Part shown: positions 43,392 through 52,870 of the stretch, piece after piece | Position numbering within the stretch: position 1 is the first letter of the stretch | Layout of the letters: every line of letters begins with the position of its first letter | Assembly: GCA_022402535.1 (NCBI GenBank) | Contig: JAKRSD010000020.1 | Span: forward strand, 154,907 to 218,906 | Origin: Flavobacteriales bacterium | GTDB taxonomy: Bacteria; Bacteroidota; Bacteroidia; CAIKAF01 | Direction of reading: 5' to 3' | Length of the DNA: 64,000 bases | The notes under the pieces: model-generated | The model's database searches: none | Seen by the model: the letters and a program-made list of their open reading frames with translations, nothing else | Told to the model about the DNA's origin: nothing | Translations under genes and position numbers: made by a program

Positions 43392-44447
43392 TTACCTCAC
43401 CAATTGAATACATCCTTTTTTGTAAAACGTACCCGTCTGGGTTTTCATTTCAATTACGTAATAATAGGTTCCATCTGAGCAGGGTTGCGATGTGAAGCTG
43501 TTTTTGCCTGTCCATGTCTGCTCAATGCCCGTTTTCTGATACACCAGATTACCCCAGCGGTTGTATATGCTCCAGGCGGTTTCAATTCCCTGCGGAAGTT
43601 TTAGCTGTACGTCATCATTTACTCCGTCTCCGTTGGGGGTAAAGATGTTCGGCATGCTGAGGTCTGCGCCCTTTTTCAAAGAAAAGGCATCCAGATAGTA
43701 ATGGAACGCTACGGTTTCAAGAAACGGATCGTTCGGATCATAAACGTAAAAACTATGCTTCATCTGGTTCATGTTCCGGAAAAAACCCACCGTCATATAC
43801 TCCTCGCCCCCTTGGGCTACAAACGGCAGCAGCACCTGTTGCCAGCCTAAGCTGTCATTGAGCAGCAGACCCGGATTGCTTTCTGCGGTAGGTTCATACG
43901 GCAGTATTCCATAAAACAGGGGATCCGGGTTCATCACGGATATCTCGGTAAAAAGTGCCCCTATCCGGTCCGTGGCAGGTGCACACCTTCTGTGTCCGAG
44001 CGCAGTGCCCAAATTCGAATCAGGCAAACTCACGTAAAACTCCAGGGTATAAACGCCTCCTGGTTCCATGGGTTCAGTAAGCCGCGTTTCAAAGTATTCG
44101 CGGTATTCACCAAAGATTTCCTTGGTAACGGAATGTCTAGCGCCCGCATGAGCGAACCCTGCATACCCCTTGCCCTCTTTGGCAGGCTGATAACCGTTCC
44201 AGTTCAGGGGAACACCTTGGTTCTGTATGCCCAAACTAAAAGGCGCACATTCGTGATAATTATCAATGGAACCCGAGGTGGCCGCCCACCAGCCCTGCAC
44301 CGTAAACTGATCATCAAATTCTGCACTTGTAAGTTCAGGGCATTCATCCAACTGCTCAAAACTGCCATTGAAAATCAACTCAGTTTGCGCCTTGGCACCT
44401 AAGTAAAAAACCAAAAAAACGGGTATGTAAAAAAAGGATGTATTCAA
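43392..44447 (-). CDS. T9SS type B cargo protein
   Basis: 351 residues. The start is TTG at 44447, the only plausible one since the frame opens just five codons earlier and the signal peptide (FFYIPVFLVFYLGAKAQ) begins there. The N-terminal 250 residues form a beta-sandwich-like region (NGSFEQLDECPEL, LDAFSLKKG) resembling domains fused to OmpA or CBM-type proteins. The C-terminus is the gliding-motility-associated domain (IFTPNGDGVNDDVQLKLP, YNRWGNLVYQK), a type B sorting signal. First gene of a two-gene unit with the S74 protein. Confidence 0.85.
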   Translation of the reverse strand: MNTSFFYIPVFLVFYLGAKAQTELIFNGSFEQLDECPELTSAEFDDQFTVQGWWAATSGSIDNYHECAPFSLGIQNQGVPLNWNGYQPAKEGKGYAGFAHAGARHSVTKEIFGEYREYFETRLTEPMEPGGVYTLEFYVSLPDSNLGTALGHRRCAPATDRIGALFTEISVMNPDPLFYGILPYEPTAESNPGLLLNDSLGWQQVLLPFVAQGGEEYMTVGFFRNMNQMKHSFYVYDPNDPFLETVAFHYYLDAFSLKKGADLSMPNIFTPNGDGVNDDVQLKLPQGIETAWSIYNRWGNLVYQKTGIEQTWTGKNSFTSQPCSDGTYYYVIEMKTQTGTFYKKGCIQLVR

Positions 44448-44573
44448 TTGTAAAGATTGTTATTATTATAAACTTTACTAACACCCTCACTGAGGCAGCG
44501 GGCGTTAAACGTCCTCCGCAGTTTGGGACATCCTGCCCTAAAGTGCGAAACTATTCTGCTTTTTTTAGCCTCC

Positions 44574-44604
44574 CCTCAAAGGCACAATTATTGTACCTTT
44601 GAGG
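44574..44604. repeat. 31-bp near-perfect palindrome with promoter elements
   Basis: Two 15-nt arms (44574-44588 and 44590-44604, one mismatch) around a central T. The plus strand carries TACCTTTG at 44594-44601 and the minus strand TGCCTTTG at 44577-44584. It could be an operator or a back-to-back promoter pair. Confidence 0.7.
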
Positions 44605-44606
44605 CA

Positions 44607-44678
44607 GTGTTTGGAAGTGTCAAATTTTAAACACGGGAGGGAGACTGTTTATTTCATAAGCGGTCTCCTTTCTTTTTT
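44607..44678 (+). ncRNA. Candidate small RNA
   Basis: About 70 nt between the TACCTTTG element at 44594-44601 and a strong terminator at 44638-44678. The terminator stem is GGAGACTG with CGGTCTCC (44640-44647 with 44661-44668; one U-G pair), a 13-nt loop and a U-rich tail. A weaker stem (GTGT/ACAC) lies before it. No open frame of useful length. It does not match a known family that I recognise. Confidence 0.45.
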
Positions 44679-45020
44679 GCTAATATATCTATCGGCAAAA
44701 GAACTATATAAAGTACACTTGCCATAGGATTTTCCAACACCTGCTGTAATTGCAGTTTCGTTAAGCTTCCCGCATTCCCCAAATAGTTTTCAAAACTCGC
44801 TCTCACACTCGCTCTGCCTAACAGGGGGGGGTAAAAATTTGATATTCATTAGGTTGCATTTTCAGCCAGAATGTTTGTTAATTGTGAGGGTTTTCAAATT
44901 TAAAAAAGGGAATATAAACTTCCAAACAACCAGTTAAAATTTAACGAATAAAAAAGGACCAAACTTCAGGCGGAATGAGTATCCAACTTTACTACTTCTA
45001 CAAAATCATTAGAGATTCTA
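44679..45020. other. Intergenic stretch with poly-G tract
   Basis: About 340 bp without a supported gene. It contains a run of eight Gs near 44824-44831 and two short CTCGCTCT repeats (44798-44816). Nothing else is seen. Confidence 0.5.
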
Positions 45021-45737
45021 TCAAATGTAAAACCGTTCGCAGGCTTCCTGGGCAGCCAGCTGCTCAGCCGCTTTTTTATTAGGGGAAACTCCTTTTCCGC
45101 AGGCTTCATCATCTAAATAAACCACCACGGTGTATTCCTTTTTGATTTCGGAGCGGGTTTCCTGGGCCTCAAACCGGATGACTTTGCGCGATTTCTGCGC
45201 CCATTTCACCAGTTTGCTTTTATAATCATCATCATTATTGAGTAAAGCAAACAGGTTCAGGTGTTTGTCGAAAAAGTTTTTCATAACCACCTTACGGGTT
45301 TTTTTATACCCGATATCCAGAAATATGGCTCCCACCAGGGCTTCAAAGGTGTTTCCTTTTACGTCATCAGGGATAGCCCCGCTGCGGAAATCGCCGGCCA
45401 CAAAATCAATCAGGTTGAGCTTATCGGCAAGTTGGTTGAGGGTTTTGCGGCTCACAAACCGGGTTTTCAGGCGCGAAAGATTACCCTCGTCCAGATTGGG
45501 AAACTTTTCGTAGAGAAATTCCCCGATTACGGCATCCAATATCAAATCGCCCAAAAACTCCAGACGCTCATTATGCCTGAAAGCCAGATGTTGTTTAGAA
45601 TTGGCGTACGAACTGTGTAAAAAGGCTTGGTAATAAGGCTCAAAATTGGCGGGTTTGTATCCCAAAAGTTTCACCAGAAACTTTTTAAAATCCTTATCCA
45701 GGTAATCGGGAAGCGGCTTCTGTTGAAAAAACAGCAA
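45021..45737 (-). CDS. rnc: Ribonuclease III
   Basis: 238 residues. The RNase III signature NERLEFLGDLILD (with catalytic Glu and Asp) and NTFEALVGAIFLDIGY (second catalytic Glu) lie in the N-terminal endonuclease domain; a double-stranded RNA-binding domain ends the protein (KKEYTVVVYLDDEACGKGVSPNKKAAEQLAAQEA). It cuts double-stranded RNA in rRNA and mRNA processing. It forms the last gene of the acpP-fabF-rnc operon, 2 nt from fabF. Confidence 0.95.
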   Translation of the reverse strand: MLFFQQKPLPDYLDKDFKKFLVKLLGYKPANFEPYYQAFLHSSYANSKQHLAFRHNERLEFLGDLILDAVIGEFLYEKFPNLDEGNLSRLKTRFVSRKTLNQLADKLNLIDFVAGDFRSGAIPDDVKGNTFEALVGAIFLDIGYKKTRKVVMKNFFDKHLNLFALLNNDDDYKSKLVKWAQKSRKVIRFEAQETRSEIKKEYTVVVYLDDEACGKGVSPNKKAAEQLAAQEACERFYI

Positions 45738-45739
45738 GG

Positions 45740-46990
45740 TTACTCAATCGCTTTAAGAATCACGGATGCATTGTGTCCGCCAAAACCGAAGGTATTGCTC
45801 AATGCAGCCCTTACGTTGCGTTTTTGGGCCGTATTGAAGGTCAGGTTCAATCTGGGATCGATTTCCGGATCATCCGTAAAATGATTAATGGTAGGAGGAA
45901 TAACGCCATCCGTAATGGAGAACAGACAAGCCAAAGCTTCAATGGCACCTGCGGCACCCAACAGGTGTCCCGTCATACTTTTTGTAGAACTGATGTTCAG
46001 GTTGTAAGCATGATCTCCAAACACCGTTTTGATGGCTTTGGTTTCGGCAATATCACCCAGTGGAGTAGATGTGCCGTGTACATTGATATAATCAATTTCA
46101 TCGGCCTGCATACCGGCATCTTCGAGCGCCAGACGCATTACGTTGGAGGCACCCAATCCTTCGGGATGCGGAGCCGTAATATGGTGTGCATCTGCCGTTG
46201 AGGCACCTCCGGCTACTTCGCAGTATATTTTCGCACCCCGTTTTACGGCGTGCTCGTATTCTTCTAAAACTAATGCTCCCGCACCTTCGCCCAACACAAA
46301 ACCGTCGCGGTCTTTATCAAAAGGACGCGAAGCTGTTTCGGGGCTGTCGTTGCGGGTAGAAAGAGCGTGCATGGCGTTAAATCCTCCGATTCCGGCGGCA
46401 TTTACCGCGGCTTCGGCACCACCCGAAATCATCACATCGGCTTTTCCTAGACGGATAAGGTCAAACGCATTGATTAATGAATGGGTGGAAGATGCACATG
46501 CCGATACCACGGCATAATTGGGACCCATGAGTCCATGTTTGATGGAAATATGACCTGAAGCTATATCAATAATGGCTTTGGGAATGAAAAAGGGGTTGAA
46601 ACGGGGTGTACCGTCGCCTCTTCCGAAGTTGGAAAGTTCATCCAATAAGGTACCAAGACCTCCGATTCCTGAGGAAAAAATTACCCCTACCCGCTGCAGG
46701 TTTGTATTATCGGCATTGATTCCGCTGTCGGCAATCGCTTCGTCTGCGGTAACCATCGCATATTGAACGAAAGCATCCACTTTACGGGCTTCTTTCCGGT
46801 CCAGAAACACCAACGGGTCAAAATCTTTTACCTCGCAGGCAAATCGGGTTTTAAAAAGAGAAGCATCGAAACGGGTAATAGGTGCAGCTCCGTTTTTACC
46901 GGAAAATAATCCGGCTTTATACTCAGCTGCGTTATTTCCGATAGGAGTTAACGCACCGACTCCTGTAACTACTACCCGTTTCAATGCCAT
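45740..46990 (-). CDS. fabF: 3-oxoacyl-[acyl-carrier-protein] synthase II
   Basis: 416 residues. Catalytic Cys in VVSACASSTH, His in NVHGTSTPLGD and His in KSMTGHLLGAAGAIE form the Cys-His-His triad of KAS I/II; the length and GFGGHNASVI end fit FabF. It condenses malonyl-ACP with acyl-ACP in fatty acid elongation, in the cytoplasm. Its partner AcpP is encoded 15 nt upstream. Confidence 0.96.
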   Translation of the reverse strand: MALKRVVVTGVGALTPIGNNAAEYKAGLFSGKNGAAPITRFDASLFKTRFACEVKDFDPLVFLDRKEARKVDAFVQYAMVTADEAIADSGINADNTNLQRVGVIFSSGIGGLGTLLDELSNFGRGDGTPRFNPFFIPKAIIDIASGHISIKHGLMGPNYAVVSACASSTHSLINAFDLIRLGKADVMISGGAEAAVNAAGIGGFNAMHALSTRNDSPETASRPFDKDRDGFVLGEGAGALVLEEYEHAVKRGAKIYCEVAGGASTADAHHITAPHPEGLGASNVMRLALEDAGMQADEIDYINVHGTSTPLGDIAETKAIKTVFGDHAYNLNISSTKSMTGHLLGAAGAIEALACLFSITDGVIPPTINHFTDDPEIDPRLNLTFNTAQKRNVRAALSNTFGFGGHNASVILKAIE

Positions 46991-47005
46991 AAACTTTGAA
47001 GATTA

Positions 47006-47242
47006 CTATTTAGCGTTTTCTTCAATGTATTTAATCGCTTCTCCTACCGTGCCGATTTTCTCAGCCTGATCGTCAGGAATAGCAATATTGAATTCTTTTT
47101 CGAATTCCATAATCAATTCCACAGTATCCAAAGAATCCGCTCCCAAGTCATTGGTGAAGCTGGCAGCCTCTGTTACTTCGTTTTCGTCAACGCCAAGTTT
47201 GTCAACTATGATAGCCTTTACTTTAGCAGCAATCTCTGACAT
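47006..47242 (-). CDS. acpP: Acyl carrier protein
   Basis: 78 residues, very acidic. The phosphopantetheine site is Ser37 in [14 protein letters not shown]. It carries growing acyl chains in fatty acid synthesis. It heads the acpP-fabF-rnc operon. TTACTTTG lies about 30 nt upstream, and two copies of a 14-nt direct repeat lie further upstream. Confidence 0.97.
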   Translation of the reverse strand: MSEIAAKVKAIIVDKLGVDENEVTEAASFTNDLGADSLDTVELIMEFEKEFNIAIPDDQAEKIGTVGEAIKYIEENAK

Positions 47243-47282
47243 ATTCTGTTTGTTTATTGGTTTACTAAGCGCAAAGTAAATA

Positions 47283-47316
47283 AAATTAGCCGGAATAAAA
47301 CCAAATTAGCCGGAAT
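47283..47316 (-). promoter_or_regulatory. Direct repeat upstream of acpP (possible operator)
   Basis: ATTCCGGCTAATTT occurs twice on the minus strand (47283-47296 and 47303-47316), 20 bp apart, or about two helical turns, just upstream of the acpP promoter region. It may bind a regulator of fatty acid synthesis. Confidence 0.4.
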
Positions 47317-47513
47317 GAAAGATTTTTTCAGGCACTAATCTACTGATAGTAAATATTCACAGGCACATAAATGTTTTCGTTTAGGGTTTGTTTCAGTTGA
47401 TTTTTTAGTTTAATCATTATTAATGATCAACATTTTCTATTGACATAAATAAATAAGGATTAAACAAACTGAGCATATTAATATCCAATTACCCCAAAAA
47501 CAAATTACATTTT

Positions 47514-48020
47514 TTAATGATGGTGCCCTCCGGGACCGTGAACATGACCGTGGGCTATTTCTTCTTCGGTAGCTTCACGAACGGAAGTAATCACCCCCGA
47601 AAAAATGAGATCTTTGCCCGCCATCGGATGATTAAAGTCTATTTTTACACTTTCCAATCCACGTGAAAGAACCGTGCCCTGCAAGAGACGTCCTTCCTGA
47701 TCACGGAGTCTAACTTGTCCACCTACAACCAACATATCTTCTGCCAGTTTACCATCCACCATAAACACATCTATGGGTACATCAATGAGAGCTTCCGGCT
47801 CCATGGGGCCATAAGCATCTAAATGAGCCAATGTAAATCCGTAAGAATCACCCTGGGTTTTTCCGCTCAGGTGTTCTTCAAATTTGGGCAGAAGCTGTCC
47901 TGCACCGAATAAAAAGACGAGCGGTTCGTTTTCGTTCACTTCCTGAATAATCTCGTCAGGAGTTAAAGCATCGCGAAGGGTGTATGTAATGGACACCACT
48001 TTGTTTTTTTCAATTTGCAT
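47514..48020 (-). CDS. SlyD-like FKBP-type peptidyl-prolyl isomerase
   Basis: 168 residues from the ATG at 48020. The FKBP part (VVSITYTLRDALTPDEIIQEVNENEPLVFLFGAGQLLPKFEEHL) is interrupted by an IF (insert in flap) domain, as in SlyD: SYGFTLAHLDAYGPMEPEALIDVPIDVF, then FNHPMAGKDLIFSGVI. The tail HGHVHGPGGHHH is His-rich and may bind nickel or zinc. SlyD enzymes catalyse proline isomerisation and act as chaperones. The 57-nt longer frame is weaker: it has no matching family residues before MQIEKNKVVS. Confidence 0.9.
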   Translation of the reverse strand: MQIEKNKVVSITYTLRDALTPDEIIQEVNENEPLVFLFGAGQLLPKFEEHLSGKTQGDSYGFTLAHLDAYGPMEPEALIDVPIDVFMVDGKLAEDMLVVGGQVRLRDQEGRLLQGTVLSRGLESVKIDFNHPMAGKDLIFSGVITSVREATEEEIAHGHVHGPGGHHH

Positions 48021-48153
48021 ACGAATGTTTTTTTTTGCGTGTTGCAGTTTATATGATTTGCCCTTTAGAATATACATTTATGGGCATCTGCACTGAAAAT
48101 GAATACTGTTAAAAGCGACACAAAAATACAATTTACTTTGGGAAGCCCAAGCG

Positions 48154-49521
48154 TTACTTTCGTTCACTTAACAGCTGAATCTGTTCTAAGAGTAACATGG
48201 GCGAAAGTTCAGGGTTATCCATTCGCATATATCCGCCGCTTCCCAGATGGGCCATTTTTTCCATAGATTTCAAGGCTTCCGCATCGCGTCCGAATGCCAT
48301 TACGCCAAGTTTTATGTTTTTTCTGGAATAACCGTCAATCAATGAGGACACATTATTTCCTTCTTCATCAGTCTGCGGAAATTCTCCATCGGTACCGATA
48401 ATCACCACATTGTTGCCTTCGGCAATAAAATAGGTTTCGGCCAGATTATATGCCTTTTTTAAGCCTTTGATTCCGTTAGTGGAACCCGATGCTTGAAATG
48501 ATTCGATAAGGCTCCGCAGTGTTTCTTTTTCACTTCCTTTTACTCCACTCAAATGAACTTCGGGTTTTGAGGTAAATGTAATAATGCTGATTCTGTCGCC
48601 CGGTCTCAACTCTTCAGTAAGTTTCAGCATGGCGGTTTTCAACATGTCCATCCGATTCAAAATGCGCATGGATGAAGACACGTCCAATACAAACACAATA
48701 TTGTTGGGCTTGTATTTCCACTCGGGTAAAAGGGTACTTCCCGAAACGGTGTCGGCAACAGGAACGCGTGTAATATCAGGTGGAGGTGCAACAGGCGGAG
48801 GTATAACTTCGGGTGCCGGAGGCGGTAAATCCATACTAATCAGCGGAATATCTTCCTTTTTGAGGTAAAATGTAAAAGCACGTTCGCCGGCGAGAATCAC
48901 GATTCCTGTATCTACAACAGGATAACCGTCGGCTTCTATCAATAAAGTGTATAGGCCGCTGAGGTAGGTTTTTTTCACCGGTTTTCCGCTTTGCGGAATT
49001 TTAAATTTATCCAGTTGACGGGCAAAACGGTCAATGGTAATCTGTGCTACCGGAATGGGTTTTTGGGTGGTTTCGTCTACCACCAAAAACTGCTGATTGA
49101 ATGTGGCAGGCGAGCCTTGTAAATTATCGGAAGGACAGGCCATCAATGCATTTCCCGCAAAACTTTTGATTTTTCCTTTTACGGTGAGCTTTAGGGGTTC
49201 GGGGGTTGAACTGAGCATGAGCTCCAGGTTCTCGGAAAAAGGCCCTTCGTGTGGAGTATAAATTCGGATTAAGATATGTGCAGTATCGCCCGGAGCAATA
49301 TAATTCTTGGGGTATTCAGCCAGTATGTTTTTTGAACCCGAAAGTTTCAGGATGGCCATGTTTTTAGTTCCTGCATTCACCACAGAAAATGTAGCTGGGT
49401 TGTTTTGCCAATTTTCTATAGTTCCAAAATCAAAGGTTTGGCCGGGTATAAACACGAATTGGGCATAAACTGCCCAATTCGATAATAATAGCAAGCTAAA
49501 TATCAGAATTCGTTGGCGCAT
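48154..49521 (-). CDS. VWA domain exported protein
   Basis: 455 residues with a signal peptide (LLLLSNWAVYAQ). The N-terminal 100 residues look like a choice-of-anchor D/DUF1573-type Ig fold (FDFGTIENWQNNPATFSV). A carboxypeptidase-regulatory-like segment and a Pro-rich linker (PPPAPEVIPPPVAPPPD) follow. The C-terminal VWA domain begins at about 275 with MIDAS motif DVSSS and the metal-site GTDGEFPQTDEEG. It may bind a metal-dependent protein partner at the surface. It lies 35 nt downstream of the choice-of-anchor L cargo gene, perhaps co-transcribed. Confidence 0.87.
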   Translation of the reverse strand: MRQRILIFSLLLLSNWAVYAQFVFIPGQTFDFGTIENWQNNPATFSVVNAGTKNMAILKLSGSKNILAEYPKNYIAPGDTAHILIRIYTPHEGPFSENLELMLSSTPEPLKLTVKGKIKSFAGNALMACPSDNLQGSPATFNQQFLVVDETTQKPIPVAQITIDRFARQLDKFKIPQSGKPVKKTYLSGLYTLLIEADGYPVVDTGIVILAGERAFTFYLKKEDIPLISMDLPPPAPEVIPPPVAPPPDITRVPVADTVSGSTLLPEWKYKPNNIVFVLDVSSSMRILNRMDMLKTAMLKLTEELRPGDRISIITFTSKPEVHLSGVKGSEKETLRSLIESFQASGSTNGIKGLKKAYNLAETYFIAEGNNVVIIGTDGEFPQTDEEGNNVSSLIDGYSRKNIKLGVMAFGRDAEALKSMEKMAHLGSGGYMRMDNPELSPMLLLEQIQLLSERK

Positions 49522-49556
49522 ACAAGTGGAGTAACGCCAAAAATCATGAAATATTC

Positions 49557-52280
49557 TTATTTGTCGCTCATCAGTAATACGTTTCCGTAGTAATCAAACT
49601 CTTTTCCGTACACGTCTTTTACATAAATCTTGTATACGTACACGTCATTTTTGAGTGGGTTTCCGTTAGGTGCTCTTCCGTCCCAACCTTTGTCCAATGC
49701 ATTTTCAGTAGAATACATTAACTCGCCCCAACGGTTATAAATCCGCATGCTGAATTCACGCATATTGGTCATGAGCGGCATAAATGTCTGGTTGACGTTG
49801 TCGTAGTTCGGCGTAAAAGCGCTGGGTACATAAATAGTGGAAATACCTGTAACAATAATGGTATTATAAGCGGTGTCCGTACATCCGAATTCATTTACTA
49901 TATACAACGTAACCGGATATTCACCGGGTGTAGTAAATGTGTACTGAGGATTTGGGTCGGTTGACGAAAAAACTGTTGCTAACTGCCATAACCATCCACT
50001 GGCATCATCTGATGAATTATCCAAAAGGCTTACATCAGGATTGTTAACAGAAGGCGCGGCGGGTTCCCAGTAAAAATCAGCAGTCGGTTTCGGACGGATA
50101 GTTACCGTTTTTGAAATAGTGTCTGTACAGTTATAAGAATTCGTTACAATGAGGGTAACTGTATATTCTCCATCTTCATAGTAAACTCCTGCAGGGTTAT
50201 CCTGGGGGGTTAATTCTCCGTTGCCTAAATCCCACGAGTAATTGGTAATTTGCCCGGATTGGGGAACCGAAGCGTTTGAAAACAATACAATGGAAGGTTC
50301 GCACCAGTTAGCCGAGTTAAATCCAAAATCTGCAATCGGGGGATAATAAGTTTCTACCTGAATTTCATCTGATATAGAGTTTCCACAACTGTCCGTCATG
50401 GTAACGGTGTAAGTGGTTGTAACGGCAGGTTCTGCGGTAATATTCTGTGTGTTTTCACCTGAGCTCCAAGACCATGTATAGGGCGTTGTTCCTCCTGCCG
50501 CTACTGGCGCCAGATTTTGAGGAACAATGGGACATCCGGTGGAAACATCAACACCCGCATCAATAGAAAGTTGGTTTTTATTGATAATCGAAATTTCAAT
50601 GCTTTCATAAATCAGCGTTCCATTGCAAAGAGTATCAGTAGTCGTAATAATTACGGTTTCGTTTCCTTCCACAATGTTATCCCAAACAGGCGTGAGGGTA
50701 ATGGTTGTGCTGTTTTGGTTCACGCCGAATGAAAAAGTAGCCGGGATAGTATAATCATCCGTTTCGGTTGCCGTTCCGGTTAAGGTTATTGGATAAGTTC
50801 TTGCCTGATCCAATAGCTCCTGGCGGGTGAAGGTTATTTCTACGGTTCCACATTCTTCATTCACCGAATACGTGTTTGCCGAAAGTCCGAAATAAGCTGT
50901 TGGGGCATTTAGTATATTGGCCTGCAGCGTATCGGCATCATTATATGCACAGTTGTCAGAAACGGCCAGGGTGAACTGTTGGGGATTAGTCAGTATGTAG
51001 TTTGAAATGTTCGGAGTATCAAACTGCCCGTTATTCCAATTGTAGGAATACGGAGGAAGACCGCCGGTGACTATGGATTGGATATTTATGGTATCACAAG
51101 AGAGCAAGTCGGGACCAATGTCCACCTGAAGCGGATCTATATTAATAATGTTCAGGGTGATAGAAGACGTAATTACTCCTCCTGTAGCACAGATAGTATC
51201 CTGAATGGTAATGGTTACGGTGGAGTTACTGTTGGATGCAAGGTTAGCTAAAGTGTTCAGTGTGATTGTTTGTGAGGTAGACCCCGGAGGGAATGTTACC
51301 GTTTGGGGAACTCCTGTGTAATCCGTCCCATCCACGGCTGTTCCCGTAATCTGGAGATAGTACGTTTTCTGCTGGTCTAAGTCGTAATTCCTAAGAATTT
51401 CAATATCAGCATAACTGCAACCCTCATAGAGCACCGTGTCTATTCCGCCTATACTTGCTGTGGGATTAATGGTTACCTGAGGGGAAATGAAGCTGTTAGC
51501 TTCTAAAAATACAGCAGAATTGAGTGCTCCGTCTAATACGTCGGCAACAGCAAGTGTAATCGTGTAGGTTGAACAGGGAACCACTGCGGCAATGGCAGTG
51601 AGCGGAGTTGTAAACCCGTTAATATTTACTGTACCTTGGTTAGGACTGTAGTTATTTACAAAATACTGTGAATTACAGGGGCATGGACCGCCGCCACCAG
51701 GAGGGTTACAGGTTCCTGCACTGTTTCCGGCATTCACGCTGTTAATCATCACCGGTGTGTTTGTACCCGGGATGAGTGCAATATTTGTATTGGTGTAGTT
51801 TCCTCCGGCAGGGTTTGGTCCGTTCAAAAAGAAAGCAAATACATCGTTAAATCCGCTGCACACATAGTTTGGATACTCATTTGATGCAAACACATATCTA
51901 AACTTGATGGTGTCAGAAACGGGGGTAAATGAGAACGTTACCACAGCAGCATTGTTTGTGTTGCCAAGCCCCAAATTATTCAAAATGGCTACTCCTGGAG
52001 TTCCCGCGCCTGTTAAAAAGGCGGGAGGGGCAAATCCATTGGGCGCATTAATATTTGCTGTACTTAGGAGCATTCCTGATGCAAAACCGATATTGGAGTT
52101 TGTTCCGTTAAATGTACCGAATTGCATAGGGCTACCTTGTGAACTTACAAAGGAATACGAAACGTTATTTCCGATAAGCACATCTAAGCCTTGTTGGGGC
52201 GTAGCGGTTGTCACCTGAATTTGGGCACCTGCTTGGCTTGAGGCCAGCAGAATCAATAGAACAGGTAGAATTTTTTTCAT
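49557..52280 (-). CDS. Choice-of-anchor L protein with T9SS type B domain
   Basis: 907 residues from the ATG at 52280. Signal peptide (ILLASSQAGAQ); a choice-of-anchor L domain (about 25-270; GNTNNAAVVTFSFTPVSDTIKFRYVFASNEYP); two Calx-beta-like domains (GTAVDGTDYTGVPQTVTFPPG and GTATETDDYTIPATFSF); Ig/PKD-type segments (YSWDLGNGELTPQDNP and WLWQLATVFSST); then the gliding-associated C-terminus (VPSAFTPNYDNVNQTFMP, YNRWGELMYST), a type B signal. It should be exported across the outer membrane. A Cys-rich loop with CNPPGGGGPCPCNSQ stands out. Function unknown, probably adhesion. Confidence 0.9.
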   Translation of the reverse strand: MKKILPVLLILLASSQAGAQIQVTTATPQQGLDVLIGNNVSYSFVSSQGSPMQFGTFNGTNSNIGFASGMLLSTANINAPNGFAPPAFLTGAGTPGVAILNNLGLGNTNNAAVVTFSFTPVSDTIKFRYVFASNEYPNYVCSGFNDVFAFFLNGPNPAGGNYTNTNIALIPGTNTPVMINSVNAGNSAGTCNPPGGGGPCPCNSQYFVNNYSPNQGTVNINGFTTPLTAIAAVVPCSTYTITLAVADVLDGALNSAVFLEANSFISPQVTINPTASIGGIDTVLYEGCSYADIEILRNYDLDQQKTYYLQITGTAVDGTDYTGVPQTVTFPPGSTSQTITLNTLANLASNSNSTVTITIQDTICATGGVITSSITLNIINIDPLQVDIGPDLLSCDTINIQSIVTGGLPPYSYNWNNGQFDTPNISNYILTNPQQFTLAVSDNCAYNDADTLQANILNAPTAYFGLSANTYSVNEECGTVEITFTRQELLDQARTYPITLTGTATETDDYTIPATFSFGVNQNSTTITLTPVWDNIVEGNETVIITTTDTLCNGTLIYESIEISIINKNQLSIDAGVDVSTGCPIVPQNLAPVAAGGTTPYTWSWSSGENTQNITAEPAVTTTYTVTMTDSCGNSISDEIQVETYYPPIADFGFNSANWCEPSIVLFSNASVPQSGQITNYSWDLGNGELTPQDNPAGVYYEDGEYTVTLIVTNSYNCTDTISKTVTIRPKPTADFYWEPAAPSVNNPDVSLLDNSSDDASGWLWQLATVFSSTDPNPQYTFTTPGEYPVTLYIVNEFGCTDTAYNTIIVTGISTIYVPSAFTPNYDNVNQTFMPLMTNMREFSMRIYNRWGELMYSTENALDKGWDGRAPNGNPLKNDVYVYKIYVKDVYGKEFDYYGNVLLMSDK

Positions 52281-52326
52281 CTTTATTATCTCTATTTGAA
52301 TGATAGAATGGGCATTAAACAATTAA

Positions 52327-52334
52327 CAAATTTA
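52327..52334 (-). promoter_or_regulatory. -7 promoter element TAAATTTG
   Basis: A perfect TANNTTTG on the minus strand, 46 nt upstream of the ATG at 52280; probable promoter of the choice-of-anchor L gene. Confidence 0.55.
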
Positions 52335-52373
52335 AGTTATTAAATCCTTTTTCACAAATTTTCACAATTAAAT

Positions 52374-52832
52374 TTAACCTTTTAATTCTAGCCTTTTCCT
52401 GATAATTGCTTCGTAGAGAGGCTTTCGGTAAATAAACTGACTCCAGATTAAGGGGAAAATGAATACTGTGTGAAAGTGATTTTTACCCTGATAGACTATT
52501 CTGTCTTCTATTGTGCAGCCTTTGTCTGATTTGATTAATTTATGTGTGTGTTTCCAAGCCGTTAAACCCAATGGCATCTTTTCACCTTCATCGGTAAAGT
52601 AAATTTCATTTTCAGAAATGTGGTTTTCGGTAATACGGCCTGTCCAGTTCCATCTACCTAATGGAGAATGGAGCATAAATGCGATGCGGTCTCCCGTTTT
52701 ATTCCCTTCATAAACAAGAGCTTCTGTTTTTACAAATGGGGGACTTAGTGCACTGAGTAATTCAAAATCAAAAATAGAATACACTTCCCGGGGGGTGAAA
52801 CCCTGCACGGGTGTTTTTATGGTAAATTTCAT
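52374..52832 (-). CDS. SRPBCC family protein
   Basis: 152 residues. The pattern FTIKTPVQGFTPREVYSIFDFELL, ISENEIYFTDEGEKMPLGL.AWKHTHKL, TIEDRIVYQGKN is that of START/SRPBCC ligand-binding proteins of the cell-division-inhibitor-like group. No catalytic residues are evident; it may bind a hydrophobic ligand. It is divergent from folK with a 38-bp gap. Confidence 0.8.
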   Translation of the reverse strand: MKFTIKTPVQGFTPREVYSIFDFELLSALSPPFVKTEALVYEGNKTGDRIAFMLHSPLGRWNWTGRITENHISENEIYFTDEGEKMPLGLTAWKHTHKLIKSDKGCTIEDRIVYQGKNHFHTVFIFPLIWSQFIYRKPLYEAIIRKRLELKG

Positions 52833-52870
52833 CTAATTGAGCGTTATTTGTAAAGTGAAGATAACAGACA

